From Calditrichota bacterium (GTDB taxonomy: Bacteria; Zhuqueibacterota; Zhuqueibacteria; Oleimicrobiales; Geothermoviventaceae): a stretch of DNA of 8,371 bases. Numbering within the stretch: position 1 is the stretch's first letter; every line of letters starts with the position of its first letter. The translations under genes were made by a program, and so were the position numbers. Below are positions 1 to 5,722 of this stretch, piece by piece. The stretch is taken from assembly GCA_013152765.1 (NCBI GenBank), contig JAADFT010000049.1, positions 1 to 8,371 of the forward strand. The letters are read 5' to 3'. The notes beneath the pieces are model-generated. The model searched no databases. It had not been told where the DNA came from and was given only the letters and a program-made list of their open reading frames with translations.

Positions 1-163
1 CGCTTTCTCGGAATCGTGTGCTGGTCGCAACTGTTTTCGAGATTTGCGTGCCTGGCGTTTTTTCTGCTGGGGAAGGTGGTGTGCCGGCGTAGGCCCGGGT
101 TGCAGACTAAAGAGTGCTGAGCTCGCTTAAATCTGCACGTTATGCCGAGCTGAGGAAACTGCT

Positions 164-1663
164 TTAGAAGCGAATCGCTGCAATCAACGTGTAAGCGGCT
201 GCGGCCAGCAGGGCGGCGACCGTAGCAAGGGGAAGCTGCGTGGTGACGTGGTCCATCAGATCGGTACCCGTGGCCAACGAAGCCAGGATGGTTGTGTCGC
301 TGATCGGCGAACAGTTGTCGCCGTACACGGATCCACCCGTAACGGCTGCGAAGCAGAGCAAGGAGTAGAAAGGATCGGGATTCACAGAGTAGGCCAGCGG
401 CATGGCGATCGGCAGCACCACGGCGTACGTGCCCCACGAAGACCCTGTGGAGAACGCGATGAACATCGTGACGAACAGCAAAATCGCAGGCAGGATCACA
501 GGCTGGATCAGGTGGCTCACGGAGCGTACCACGTAGTTGGCTGCCCCGACGGCCTCCGACGTTTTGCCGAGTGCCACGGCCAGCCCTAAAATGATGGCTC
601 CGATTGTCACTCCTTTGCAGCCGTTTACAAAACCTTCCATGACCTCTCGCAGAGACATGCCTTTCCACAGGGCCAGCAACATGGCCGAGAGCACCGCCAG
701 CACGAATGCTTCGGAGACACGCAGTGTGCCGCTCAAAACGTAGGGCAGGATGGCCACGCTGAGAAGAACACCGATGGGCACGAAGAAATCCTCGAGTCCA
801 GCCCGGTACCCCTGTGGGATGGAGAGCTCGGTTAACTCGTCGGAAATCAGGGGCGTAGCGCCGTCGCGATTCAACTTGCCGGTGGTGCGCGCACGGATCA
901 TGGCCTGGCGCATTCGGCTACCGTACCACGGCAAGGCTTCGATGCTAAGCAGAAACGTGAAGAGAATCGCGAACAGCGCGTAGAAGTTGAGGGGAATCGC
1001 CTTGAACAGGTATGTGGTGGCGAACTGTTCGGACTGGAAAAGCGGTGTTGTACCAACAATGAGTCCGCCCATGTAGATTGGCCAGACGTTGAACGGCAGT
1101 AGAGTAGCCACGGGAGAGGCAGTCGAATCCACGATGTACGAGAGTTCCTCGTGGCTGACGCGCTCTCGGTCGGCGATGGGACGTGCTGTCGTCCCGGCCA
1201 AAACAGTGCTGATTGTCCCGCCCTGGTGGAACACCAGGCCAAGCAGAAAAGCAAAGAGTTTTGCCGTCCGGGGGCCCCTCACAAGATGTTTGGCGACCCA
1301 TTCTGCGAAGACCGTTGCCCCGCCCGTTTTTGTCCAGATGCCGATCAATCCCCCCAAACTCCACAGGTACACAAGCAGGATTTCACCGAAGCGCTTGCTT
1401 CCGATCGCTGGAATCAGGTACGCGCGAATTACGTTCCACTCGCCGCTGACGAAGCCTCCGGCCACGATCCCGAGGAAAAGCGAAGGGATGACTTCTCGTG
1501 TCGCAAAGCAGAGCGTGATGCTGAGGACGGCCGGGAGCAGCGACCACAGCCCAAAGTCTTTGCCGTCCGGGCCGGGGTGCACGAGATCCGTTTGTGAACG
1601 CAGGACGACGAGCCCTGCCACAACGATCAGGGCGAGAATCCAGCGGGTCGAGCGAGAGTTCAT
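164..1663 (-). CDS. NhaC-family Na+/H+ antiporter-like transporter
   Basis: The 499-residue polytopic membrane protein is reckoned from the ATG at 1663; an ATG at 1672 would add MHH. NhaC-family motifs are clear: ARPIADRERVSHEELSYIVD then STASPVATLLPFNVW (160-194), the STGSSWGTYAVVLPIAMPLA block (405-424), GDNCSPISDTTILAS (448-462) and DHVTTQLP (471-478). These polar, proline-rich segments lie in discontinuous helices that form the ion path in the IT superfamily. Characterised relatives exchange Na+ for H+ (NhaC) or a carboxylate with cations (malate/lactate type), so the substrate is not certain. Acidic Asp179, Asp449 and Asp456 are candidates for cation coupling. Length is normal. It follows the symporter gene and shares its start-proximal element, suggesting joint regulation and possibly Na+ recycling for substrate uptake. 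No terminator with a T-run was seen in the 163 nt after the stop. Confidence 0.92.
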   Translation of the reverse strand: MNSRSTRWILALIVVAGLVVLRSQTDLVHPGPDGKDFGLWSLLPAVLSITLCFATREVIPSLFLGIVAGGFVSGEWNVIRAYLIPAIGSKRFGEILLVYLWSLGGLIGIWTKTGGATVFAEWVAKHLVRGPRTAKLFAFLLGLVFHQGGTISTVLAGTTARPIADRERVSHEELSYIVDSTASPVATLLPFNVWPIYMGGLIVGTTPLFQSEQFATTYLFKAIPLNFYALFAILFTFLLSIEALPWYGSRMRQAMIRARTTGKLNRDGATPLISDELTELSIPQGYRAGLEDFFVPIGVLLSVAILPYVLSGTLRVSEAFVLAVLSAMLLALWKGMSLREVMEGFVNGCKGVTIGAIILGLAVALGKTSEAVGAANYVVRSVSHLIQPVILPAILLFVTMFIAFSTGSSWGTYAVVLPIAMPLAYSVNPDPFYSLLCFAAVTGGSVYGDNCSPISDTTILASLATGTDLMDHVTTQLPLATVAALLAAAAYTLIAAIRF

Positions 1664-1671
1664 GTGATGCA

Positions 1672-1683
1672 TTTTCCGTCAGA
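1672..1683 (-). promoter_or_regulatory. Shared start-proximal element TCTGACGGAAAA (NhaC-family copy)
   Basis: Identical to 3063-3074 and placed exactly 8 nt before the ATG at 1663. The alignment supports 1663 rather than the ATG at 1672, which overlaps the end of the element. Confidence 0.5.
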
Positions 1684-1779
1684 GTTGTGGAAATGAATCA
1701 CCCAGCTTGCGCAGATGGCGCTGGACAGGGAATACCATTCTACCCTGGAGCCGCATCCCTCCCAGTGTTTGCTTGCTGC

Positions 1780-3054
1780 TCAGCCGGAAGTTTCCGGAAT
1801 CTTTAGCTCCCCTTCAGACGCCGCCACAACCACGGCTGCCGAAGCGTCTCCGGTGATGTTGATGACGGTACGGAACATGTCCAGAATGCGTTCGACACCG
1901 AGGATCAGGGCAATCCCCTCGAGCGGGATGCCGACCTGTTTAAGCACGATCACGAGCATCAGCATGCCAATGCCCGGAGCGCCCGCAGTGCCGATTGCCG
2001 CAAGCGTGGCGGTAAGAACGATCATGAGCTGGTCAGCAGCAGTGAGGTGCAGGCCGTAAACCTGAGCGATGAAGAGCGCGGAAACGCCCTGGTAGAGTGC
2101 CGTGCCGTTCATGTTGATCGTGGCCCCGAGCGGTAGCACAAAACTGGCAATGTCCAGCGGAACGCCGAGATTTTCCGTGGTGCACTGAATGGTAACTGGC
2201 AGCGTGGCGGAACTGGAACTGGTACTGAACGCGATCAACTGGGCCTGTTGAATGCCCTTGAGGAACTGCTTGGCTCGCATTCCCGCCAGAACGCGAACGA
2301 TGGGTGGGTAAACGAAATTCAGGATGACCAGTCCGAGGATGGTCACCGCGGCGTATTTGACGAGTGAAACCAGGATGTGAAAACCGAAACTGGCAACCAC
2401 GGAGGCGATCAGCGCGAAGACTCCAAACGGGGCTACTTTGATCACTAAGTGCACGATCTGGATCATGACGTCGTTGAGCCCCTCGAAGAAGTGCTGCACG
2501 TAAACCACTTTCTCGCTGCGGGAAAGCGAGATCGCGACGCCGACCAGGATTGCAAAGAAGATGATTTGCAGCATCTGGCCGTTGGCCAGACTCTGCGCTG
2601 GATTCGTTGGGATGATGTTCAACAGCGTTTCCGCCACGCTAGGACGAGCTGTTTTGCTCACTGCGATGTCCAGCTGACCGGAAAAGCTGCTCAGAAGCTG
2701 ATCCTTCACACTGGCCGGTAGCCCGGCGCCAGGTTGCAGCAGATTGGCGAGAAAAAGCCCAAGCGCGATTGAAAAAGCGGTGGTAAGCAGGTAGTACAGG
2801 ATGGTCTTAAGACCGACACGTCCGAGCTTGCGGGGATCTCCCAGGCTGGCAGTGCCGATGATCAGCGAGGCGAGAACGAGGGGCACAACGACCAGGCTAA
2901 TCAGCCGGATGAACGCCGTGCCAAAGGGCTTGATCCAGGTGTTGATCCAGCTTCCCCAACCGAAATGATTCCCGAGCAGGCCGAAAATGGCGCCAAGGGC
3001 TAAACCAAGCAGAATCTGGGTGTGAAGTTCGAGGCGCAGGCGTTTCGAAGGCAT
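1780..3054 (-). CDS. Dicarboxylate/amino acid:cation symporter (GltP/GltPh/EAAT-type, DAACS family)
   Basis: The 424-residue protein has the full DAACS architecture. The HP1 serine motif is TSSSSATLPVT (278-288). The TM7 motif is GATINMNGTALYQ (310-322). The HP2 gate is AIGTAGAPGIG (353-363). TM8 carries ILDMFRTVINITGD (390-403), where Asp392, Arg395, Thr396, Asn399 and Asp403 match GltPh Asp394, Arg397, Thr398, Asn401 and Asp405. The Arg position binds the substrate side-chain carboxylate and the Asp position its amino group, which favours glutamate/aspartate over plain dicarboxylates. Such proteins import substrate with Na+ and/or H+. Oddity: the usual NMDGT reads NMNGT (Asn316), replacing an Asp that ligates one Na+ in GltPh. 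The ATG at 3054 is the natural start, with GACGGAAAAGA upstream. The gene precedes the antiporter-like gene by about 116 nt. Confidence 0.95.
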   Translation of the reverse strand: MPSKRLRLELHTQILLGLALGAIFGLLGNHFGWGSWINTWIKPFGTAFIRLISLVVVPLVLASLIIGTASLGDPRKLGRVGLKTILYYLLTTAFSIALGLFLANLLQPGAGLPASVKDQLLSSFSGQLDIAVSKTARPSVAETLLNIIPTNPAQSLANGQMLQIIFFAILVGVAISLSRSEKVVYVQHFFEGLNDVMIQIVHLVIKVAPFGVFALIASVVASFGFHILVSLVKYAAVTILGLVILNFVYPPIVRVLAGMRAKQFLKGIQQAQLIAFSTSSSSATLPVTIQCTTENLGVPLDIASFVLPLGATINMNGTALYQGVSALFIAQVYGLHLTAADQLMIVLTATLAAIGTAGAPGIGMLMLVIVLKQVGIPLEGIALILGVERILDMFRTVINITGDASAAVVVAASEGELKIPETSG

Positions 3055-3062
3055 GTTGATTC

Positions 3063-3074
3063 TTTTCCGTCAGA
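3063..3074 (-). promoter_or_regulatory. Shared start-proximal element TCTGACGGAAAA (symporter copy)
   Basis: This 12-mer ends 8 nt before the symporter ATG. An identical copy ends 8 nt before the preferred ATG of the NhaC-family gene (1672-1683). Part of it (GGAAAA) may serve as a weak ribosome site, but the identity goes well beyond Shine-Dalgarno needs. Confidence 0.5.
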
Positions 3075-3159
3075 TGCGCAAGAAGAAAACCGTGGATGAC
3101 AGGCACTAACACTTGGTCCTGCTGCCGGACACAACAGTTGCGGGCTCGCCACCGTTTGT

Positions 3160-3190
3160 TTCCCGCCAATTCACCGGGTCTCAGCGGGAA
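3160..3190. other. Hairpin in the symporter leader
   Basis: A perfect 7-bp stem (TTCCCGC / GCGGGAA) encloses a 17-nt loop, 1 nt from the first direct repeat. On the minus-strand transcript it would sit about 106-136 nt before the start codon if transcription begins upstream of it. It could be an RNA regulatory stem or part of the operator region. Confidence 0.4.
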
Positions 3191-3191
3191 C

Positions 3192-3203
3192 CTCTCCGGA
3201 AAA
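3192..3203 (+). repeat. Direct repeat copy 1, CTCTCCGGAAAA
   Basis: This is identical to 3224-3235, with a 32-bp period, close to three turns of B-DNA. It contains the palindromic core TCCGGA. That would place two bound proteins on the same DNA face about 140-180 bp upstream of the symporter start. An operator role is inference. Confidence 0.5.
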
Positions 3204-3223
3204 CTACTCGGGCGTTTGAGCTT

Positions 3224-3235
3224 CTCTCCGGAAAA
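3224..3235 (+). repeat. Direct repeat copy 2, CTCTCCGGAAAA
   Basis: Second copy of the 12-mer at 3192-3203, in the same orientation and helical phase. No third copy was found in the window. Confidence 0.5.
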
Positions 3236-3383
3236 TTGAGTTGCGCTTTCTGTTTTTCTTGAGCCACTTAAACGTAATGGCGTCCGGCAGACGCGCTTTC
3301 CGGTTGGGATGCCCACAATTCTGGATCGCCCAGCGTACCGAGACGCGGCGGTGGGCTCTGGCAACAGAAGACGTACAAGAGCC

Positions 3384-3404
3384 CAAAATCGGGGACGGAC
3401 CCCG
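3384..3404 (-). terminator. Probable Rho-independent terminator after ccmD
   Basis: On the minus strand CGGGG-TCCGT-CCCCG forms a perfect 5-bp GC stem with a 5-nt loop and is followed by ATTTTG. It begins one base after the ccmD TAA. The T-run is short (four), so termination may be partial. It marks the likely end of the ccm operon. Confidence 0.55.
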
Positions 3405-3405
3405 T

Positions 3406-3564
3406 TTATGCTTGCTCTGGACCGCGCCGTTCCTGGAGCAGGTTCTGCAAGCTTTGCAACTCAGCCTCCAACCTGCTTTGACGGCGGAAGATGGACAGCA
3501 TGTAGATCGCCAGCGCGATCCAGATCAGCAGGTACGCCGTGAAAAGGAAACCAAGGTGAGACAT
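3406..3564 (-). CDS. ccmD: Small heme exporter protein CcmD
   Basis: This short gene encodes 52 residues from the ATG at 3564 to the TAA at 3406. GGAG sits 6 nt before the ATG. The protein begins MSHLGFLFTAYLLIWIALAI: one membrane helix (about 4-25), then a short basic FRR and a charged amphipathic tail (SRLEAELQSLQNLLQERR). The size, the single helix with an aromatic N-terminal end, the R-rich tail and the position after ccmC all match CcmD. CcmD is a small subunit that associates with CcmABC and is needed to release holo-CcmE from the complex. It is the last ccm gene; a probable terminator begins one base after its stop codon. Confidence 0.88.
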   Translation of the reverse strand: MSHLGFLFTAYLLIWIALAIYMLSIFRRQSRLEAELQSLQNLLQERRGPEQA

Positions 3565-3640
3565 GGGTAACTCCAATTTGTTGGACTTAGCTTGTTCGCA
3601 GGTTCACCCAAGAATGTTCGAAGCGCCGGGGCAAGCGTGT

Positions 3641-4336
3641 TCAGCGGTTGATCTCCAGATGCAACTGCCGCACGGCGCGATTTACCTTCTCCAGTCGAAT
3701 TCGCAGGCGCAAAAGCGCAATGTAGAGCACCAGAAAGGCGCCCAGTGCGATGAACAGTGACGTCAGCATTTGTGGCGCAAGGCCGCTGCTGCCGCCACCG
3801 GCGATCACTGGCTTCGGGTGGAGTGTACGCCACAGACGAATGGAGGCGTACACGATCGGTACGTCCAGAAAGCCGATGATGCCGAACACGGCGGCAAAGC
3901 GCGCGCTCTTTTCCTCTTCGCCCGCGTAGGCACGTAGCATCAGGTACGCGATGTAGATCAACCAGAGAATCAAGAAACTCGTAAGGCGGGGATCCCACGT
4001 CCAGTACGTGTTCCAAACAGGACGAGCCCACAGGGGGCCGGTGAGCAGGACGAGCGTTGAGAACACGACGCCGATTTCGGCTGAGCTTGCGGCCAGGATG
4101 TCCCACTTGATGGCCTTTGTGGCGAGGTAGGCGATGCTGGCCACGAAAACCACAAAGAACGCCAGGAAGCCAATCCACGCGGAGGCGACGTGGAAGTAGA
4201 AAATCCGCTGGATGTCGCCCATCGTGCGTTCAGTGGGCGCGTACAGGAAAGCAGCGTACAGCGCAACGGCGATGGCCACGCTGGTGAGTCCCCAAAGGAT
4301 CCAATCCGCCGGGCTGAGACGTACATTCTTTTGCAC
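3641..4336 (-). CDS. ccmC: Heme delivery protein CcmC
   Basis: The 231-residue product has about six membrane helices and belongs to the heme-handling protein superfamily. The WWD region reads GPLWARPVW followed by NTYWTWDPRLTS (100-120), with Trp103, Trp108, Trp112, Trp114 and Asp115. It is flanked by two conserved external histidines expected to ligate heme: His49 in QRIFYFHVASAW and His173 in RTLHPKPV. CcmC presents heme to CcmE and promotes covalent holo-CcmE formation at the periplasmic face. The start is GTG, 2 nt after the ccmB stop, with GGAGGAG 5 nt upstream. Unlike the tight junctions upstream, 76 nt separate its stop from ccmD. The C-terminal tail (210-231) is charged and helical. 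All key residues are present, so the protein should be functional. Confidence 0.97.
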   Translation of the reverse strand: MQKNVRLSPADWILWGLTSVAIAVALYAAFLYAPTERTMGDIQRIFYFHVASAWIGFLAFFVVFVASIAYLATKAIKWDILAASSAEIGVVFSTLVLLTGPLWARPVWNTYWTWDPRLTSFLILWLIYIAYLMLRAYAGEEEKSARFAAVFGIIGFLDVPIVYASIRLWRTLHPKPVIAGGGSSGLAPQMLTSLFIALGAFLVLYIALLRLRIRLEKVNRAVRQLHLEINR

Positions 4337-4338
4337 GG

Positions 4339-5016
4339 CTACTCCTCCACGATGAACTCAAAAGTGAGTGAAGATGCAGCGAGGAAAAGCAGATCGAAAG
4401 CGAGCAGCAATTTGACCCAGCTGGCTACCTGAGCGAGGTCTTCTCCTCGAAGTAAGGGGCCAGTGCTCTTTACCGTGGCGACCAGGACCGGAACCGCAAC
4501 GGGAAACAGCAGGACCGGGAGTAAAACCTCGCGGGCTTTCGTGTTGGCGGAGATTGCGGAAAGTAGCGTGCCAACAGCGACAAAGCCCAGGGTTCCCAGC
4601 ACGAAAACGAGCACAAGGCCAAGCAAATTCATGTTTGGCGGCAAGTTGTAGAAGACCACAAAAATGGGGAAAGTAACTGCCTCGATGAGCAGCATGAAGG
4701 TAGCGTTGCCCAGTACTTTCCCGAAGTAAATCGTGCTTCGCTCGACCGGGCAAAGCAGCAGACCCTGAAGCCCCCCGCGGTCGATTTCGAACGAGAACGA
4801 GCGGCTGATGCCCAGGAGTCCCGAGAACGTAAACGCTGCCCAGAGCACCCCTGGGCTTACTTCGAGCACAGCGGGTGAGCCAGGTTCGAACACGAAATTG
4901 AAAATGATCACAATGGTGAGACAAAAGGTGAACATGGTGCTGAGCGACTGCCGGGTGCGGAATTCCAGCAACACGTCCTTCCAGTAGACAGCCGCAATGC
5001 CTGCAAAGTAGCTCAT
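4339..5016 (-). CDS. ccmB: Heme exporter permease CcmB
   Basis: The 225-residue inner-membrane protein has about six hydrophobic segments. Family marks: an N-terminal KDVLLEFRTRQSLS segment before the first helix, GVLWAAFTFSGLLGISRSF at 56-74, the EIDRGGLQGLLLCPVERS cytosolic loop at 77-94 that probably contacts the ATPase, and the LPVLLFPVAVPVLVA block at 166-180, the best CcmB hallmark. It is the membrane partner of CcmA in the complex that frees holo-CcmE from CcmC. The start overlaps the ccmA stop by 4 nt (ATGA). The last codons, GTGGAGGAGTAG, also form the ribosome-binding site of ccmC. Length is normal for the family and nothing appears truncated. Confidence 0.95.
   Translation of the reverse strand: MSYFAGIAAVYWKDVLLEFRTRQSLSTMFTFCLTIVIIFNFVFEPGSPAVLEVSPGVLWAAFTFSGLLGISRSFSFEIDRGGLQGLLLCPVERSTIYFGKVLGNATFMLLIEAVTFPIFVVFYNLPPNMNLLGLVLVFVLGTLGFVAVGTLLSAISANTKAREVLLPVLLFPVAVPVLVATVKSTGPLLRGEDLAQVASWVKLLLAFDLLFLAASSLTFEFIVEE
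4342..4348 (-). promoter_or_regulatory. Strong Shine-Dalgarno of ccmC inside the ccmB 3' end
   Basis: GGAGGAG lies 5 nt before a GTG codon at 4336 and overlaps the final Glu codons and stop of ccmB. It fixes the ccmC start as GTG rather than an out-of-frame ATG a few bases downstream. Confidence 0.85.
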
Positions 5017-5720
5017 GCCTGCGGAACCTTGCGTCCGGTTTCGTACGCGGTTACGATGGTCTGCGCGGAAAATGCGTCGGCTGGTCCCTGGTCAACCACG
5101 CGTCCGGAGACGAGCAAAAGGACACGAGTTGCGATGTTGAGGCCGTGGTCCACGTCGTGCGTCACGAGAAGCACGGTTCCCCCTTCGCGTGCGAAATCTC
5201 GCACCAGGTTATCGAGAAAAAGTGATGCCTGCCGGTCGAGACCTGTGTACGGTTCGTCTAAAATCAGGACCCGGGGGTTGTGGAGTGTCGCCCGTGCCAG
5301 GGCGAGTCGTTGCTGCATGCCACGGGAAAAATGACGTACCGGCTCGTGTTCGCGCCCGCGCAGTCCCACCCGCGAGAGCCTCTCGAGCAGTTCCGGCTCC
5401 TTGAGATGCAGGCCGAACATCCTGGCGAAAAAGCGGAGGTTCTCGACGGCTGTGAGATCGTCGTACAGGTACGTGAGGTGGCCGACAACACCTGTGCAGG
5501 CGCGAGCCTGAGCTGCCTCCGTGGCCAGGGGGTGGCCACAAAGCGTCACCGAGCCGGACGAAGGTTTGGCCTGACCCGCAAGAATCCGCACCAATGTGGA
5601 CTTGCCAGCTCCATTCGGGCCGAACACCCCGAGAATCTCGCCAGCCTCCGCTTCCAGGTCCACACCCCGCAAGGCGTACCGGGTGCCGTAGATCTTGGTC
5701 AGGCCCTTCGCCTGGATCAT
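5013..5720 (-). CDS. ccmA: Heme exporter ABC ATP-binding protein CcmA
   Basis: The 235-residue product is an ABC ATPase. Walker A is GPNGAGKS (34-41), the signature is FSRGMQQR (131-138), Walker B is VLILDEP (151-157), the D-loop is GLD (160-162) and the H-loop His is residue 188 (VTHD). The region normally holding the Q-loop reads VGHLTYLYDDLT (79-90), which lacks the usual Gln. The LYDDLTAVENLRFFAR wording is typical of CcmA-like subunits. In System I, CcmA2B2 uses ATP hydrolysis to release heme-loaded CcmE from the CcmCD complex. The gene starts 2 nt after the beta-sandwich gene and its TGA overlaps the ccmB ATG (ATGA), consistent with stoichiometric translation of the ATPase and its permease. 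The assignment is strong because a CcmB permease, CcmC and CcmD follow directly. Confidence 0.94.
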   Translation of the reverse strand: MIQAKGLTKIYGTRYALRGVDLEAEAGEILGVFGPNGAGKSTLVRILAGQAKPSSGSVTLCGHPLATEAAQARACTGVVGHLTYLYDDLTAVENLRFFARMFGLHLKEPELLERLSRVGLRGREHEPVRHFSRGMQQRLALARATLHNPRVLILDEPYTGLDRQASLFLDNLVRDFAREGGTVLLVTHDVDHGLNIATRVLLLVSGRVVDQGPADAFSAQTIVTAYETGRKVPQA

Positions 5721-5722
5721 TT

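Larger units (their letters stand above)
3055..3383. other. Leader/intergenic region upstream of the symporter gene
   Basis: After the ccmD terminator no convincing gene is seen before the symporter ATG at 3054. Open frames here start at non-ATG codons, lack ribosome sites and resemble no known protein. The region holds two direct 12-bp repeats (3192-3203, 3224-3235), a hairpin (3160-3190) and a 12-nt element next to the start codon (3063-3074). It presumably contains the promoter and regulatory sites of the transporter gene, but I could not place a clear -35/-10 pair. Confidence 0.6.

Noticed and set aside
26..63. Possible plus-strand terminator (weak CGCAA/TTGCG stem followed downstream by six Ts)
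   Set aside because: The stem is only 5 bp, not adjacent to the T-run, and no plus-strand gene is visible to be terminated.
1089..1667. 192-codon plus-strand open frame
   Set aside because: It lies fully antisense to the NhaC-family gene, whose family motifs are unmistakable; the antisense product is low-complexity and matches no family.
1784..1797. Inverted repeat CCGGAA-GT-TTCCGG
   Set aside because: It lies inside the last codons of the symporter gene, has no T-run after it and is best explained by the coding sequence.
3075..3190. Cobalamin- or TPP-riboswitch-like fragments on the minus strand (GCGGGAAAC, CCCGCAACTGT, CTGAGACCCGGTGAA)
   Set aside because: Only scattered pieces match. 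The remaining conserved cobalamin parts (AGCCAGGAGAC, GGGAAGG) and TPP parts (CTGATCTGG, GCGTAGGGA) are missing, and the downstream gene does not fit. A covariance-model search would settle it.
3204..3386. 60-codon minus-strand frame between ccmD and the symporter gene
   Set aside because: It begins with TTG inside the terminator tail, has no ribosome site and overlaps the regulatory repeats; the product resembles nothing known.
3525..4178. 217-codon minus-strand frame
   Set aside because: It is an alternative frame of ccmC; the WWD and histidine motifs are in the other frame.
4358..4924. 188-codon minus-strand frame
   Set aside because: It is an alternative frame of ccmB, which has clear CcmB motifs and tight coupling to ccmA.
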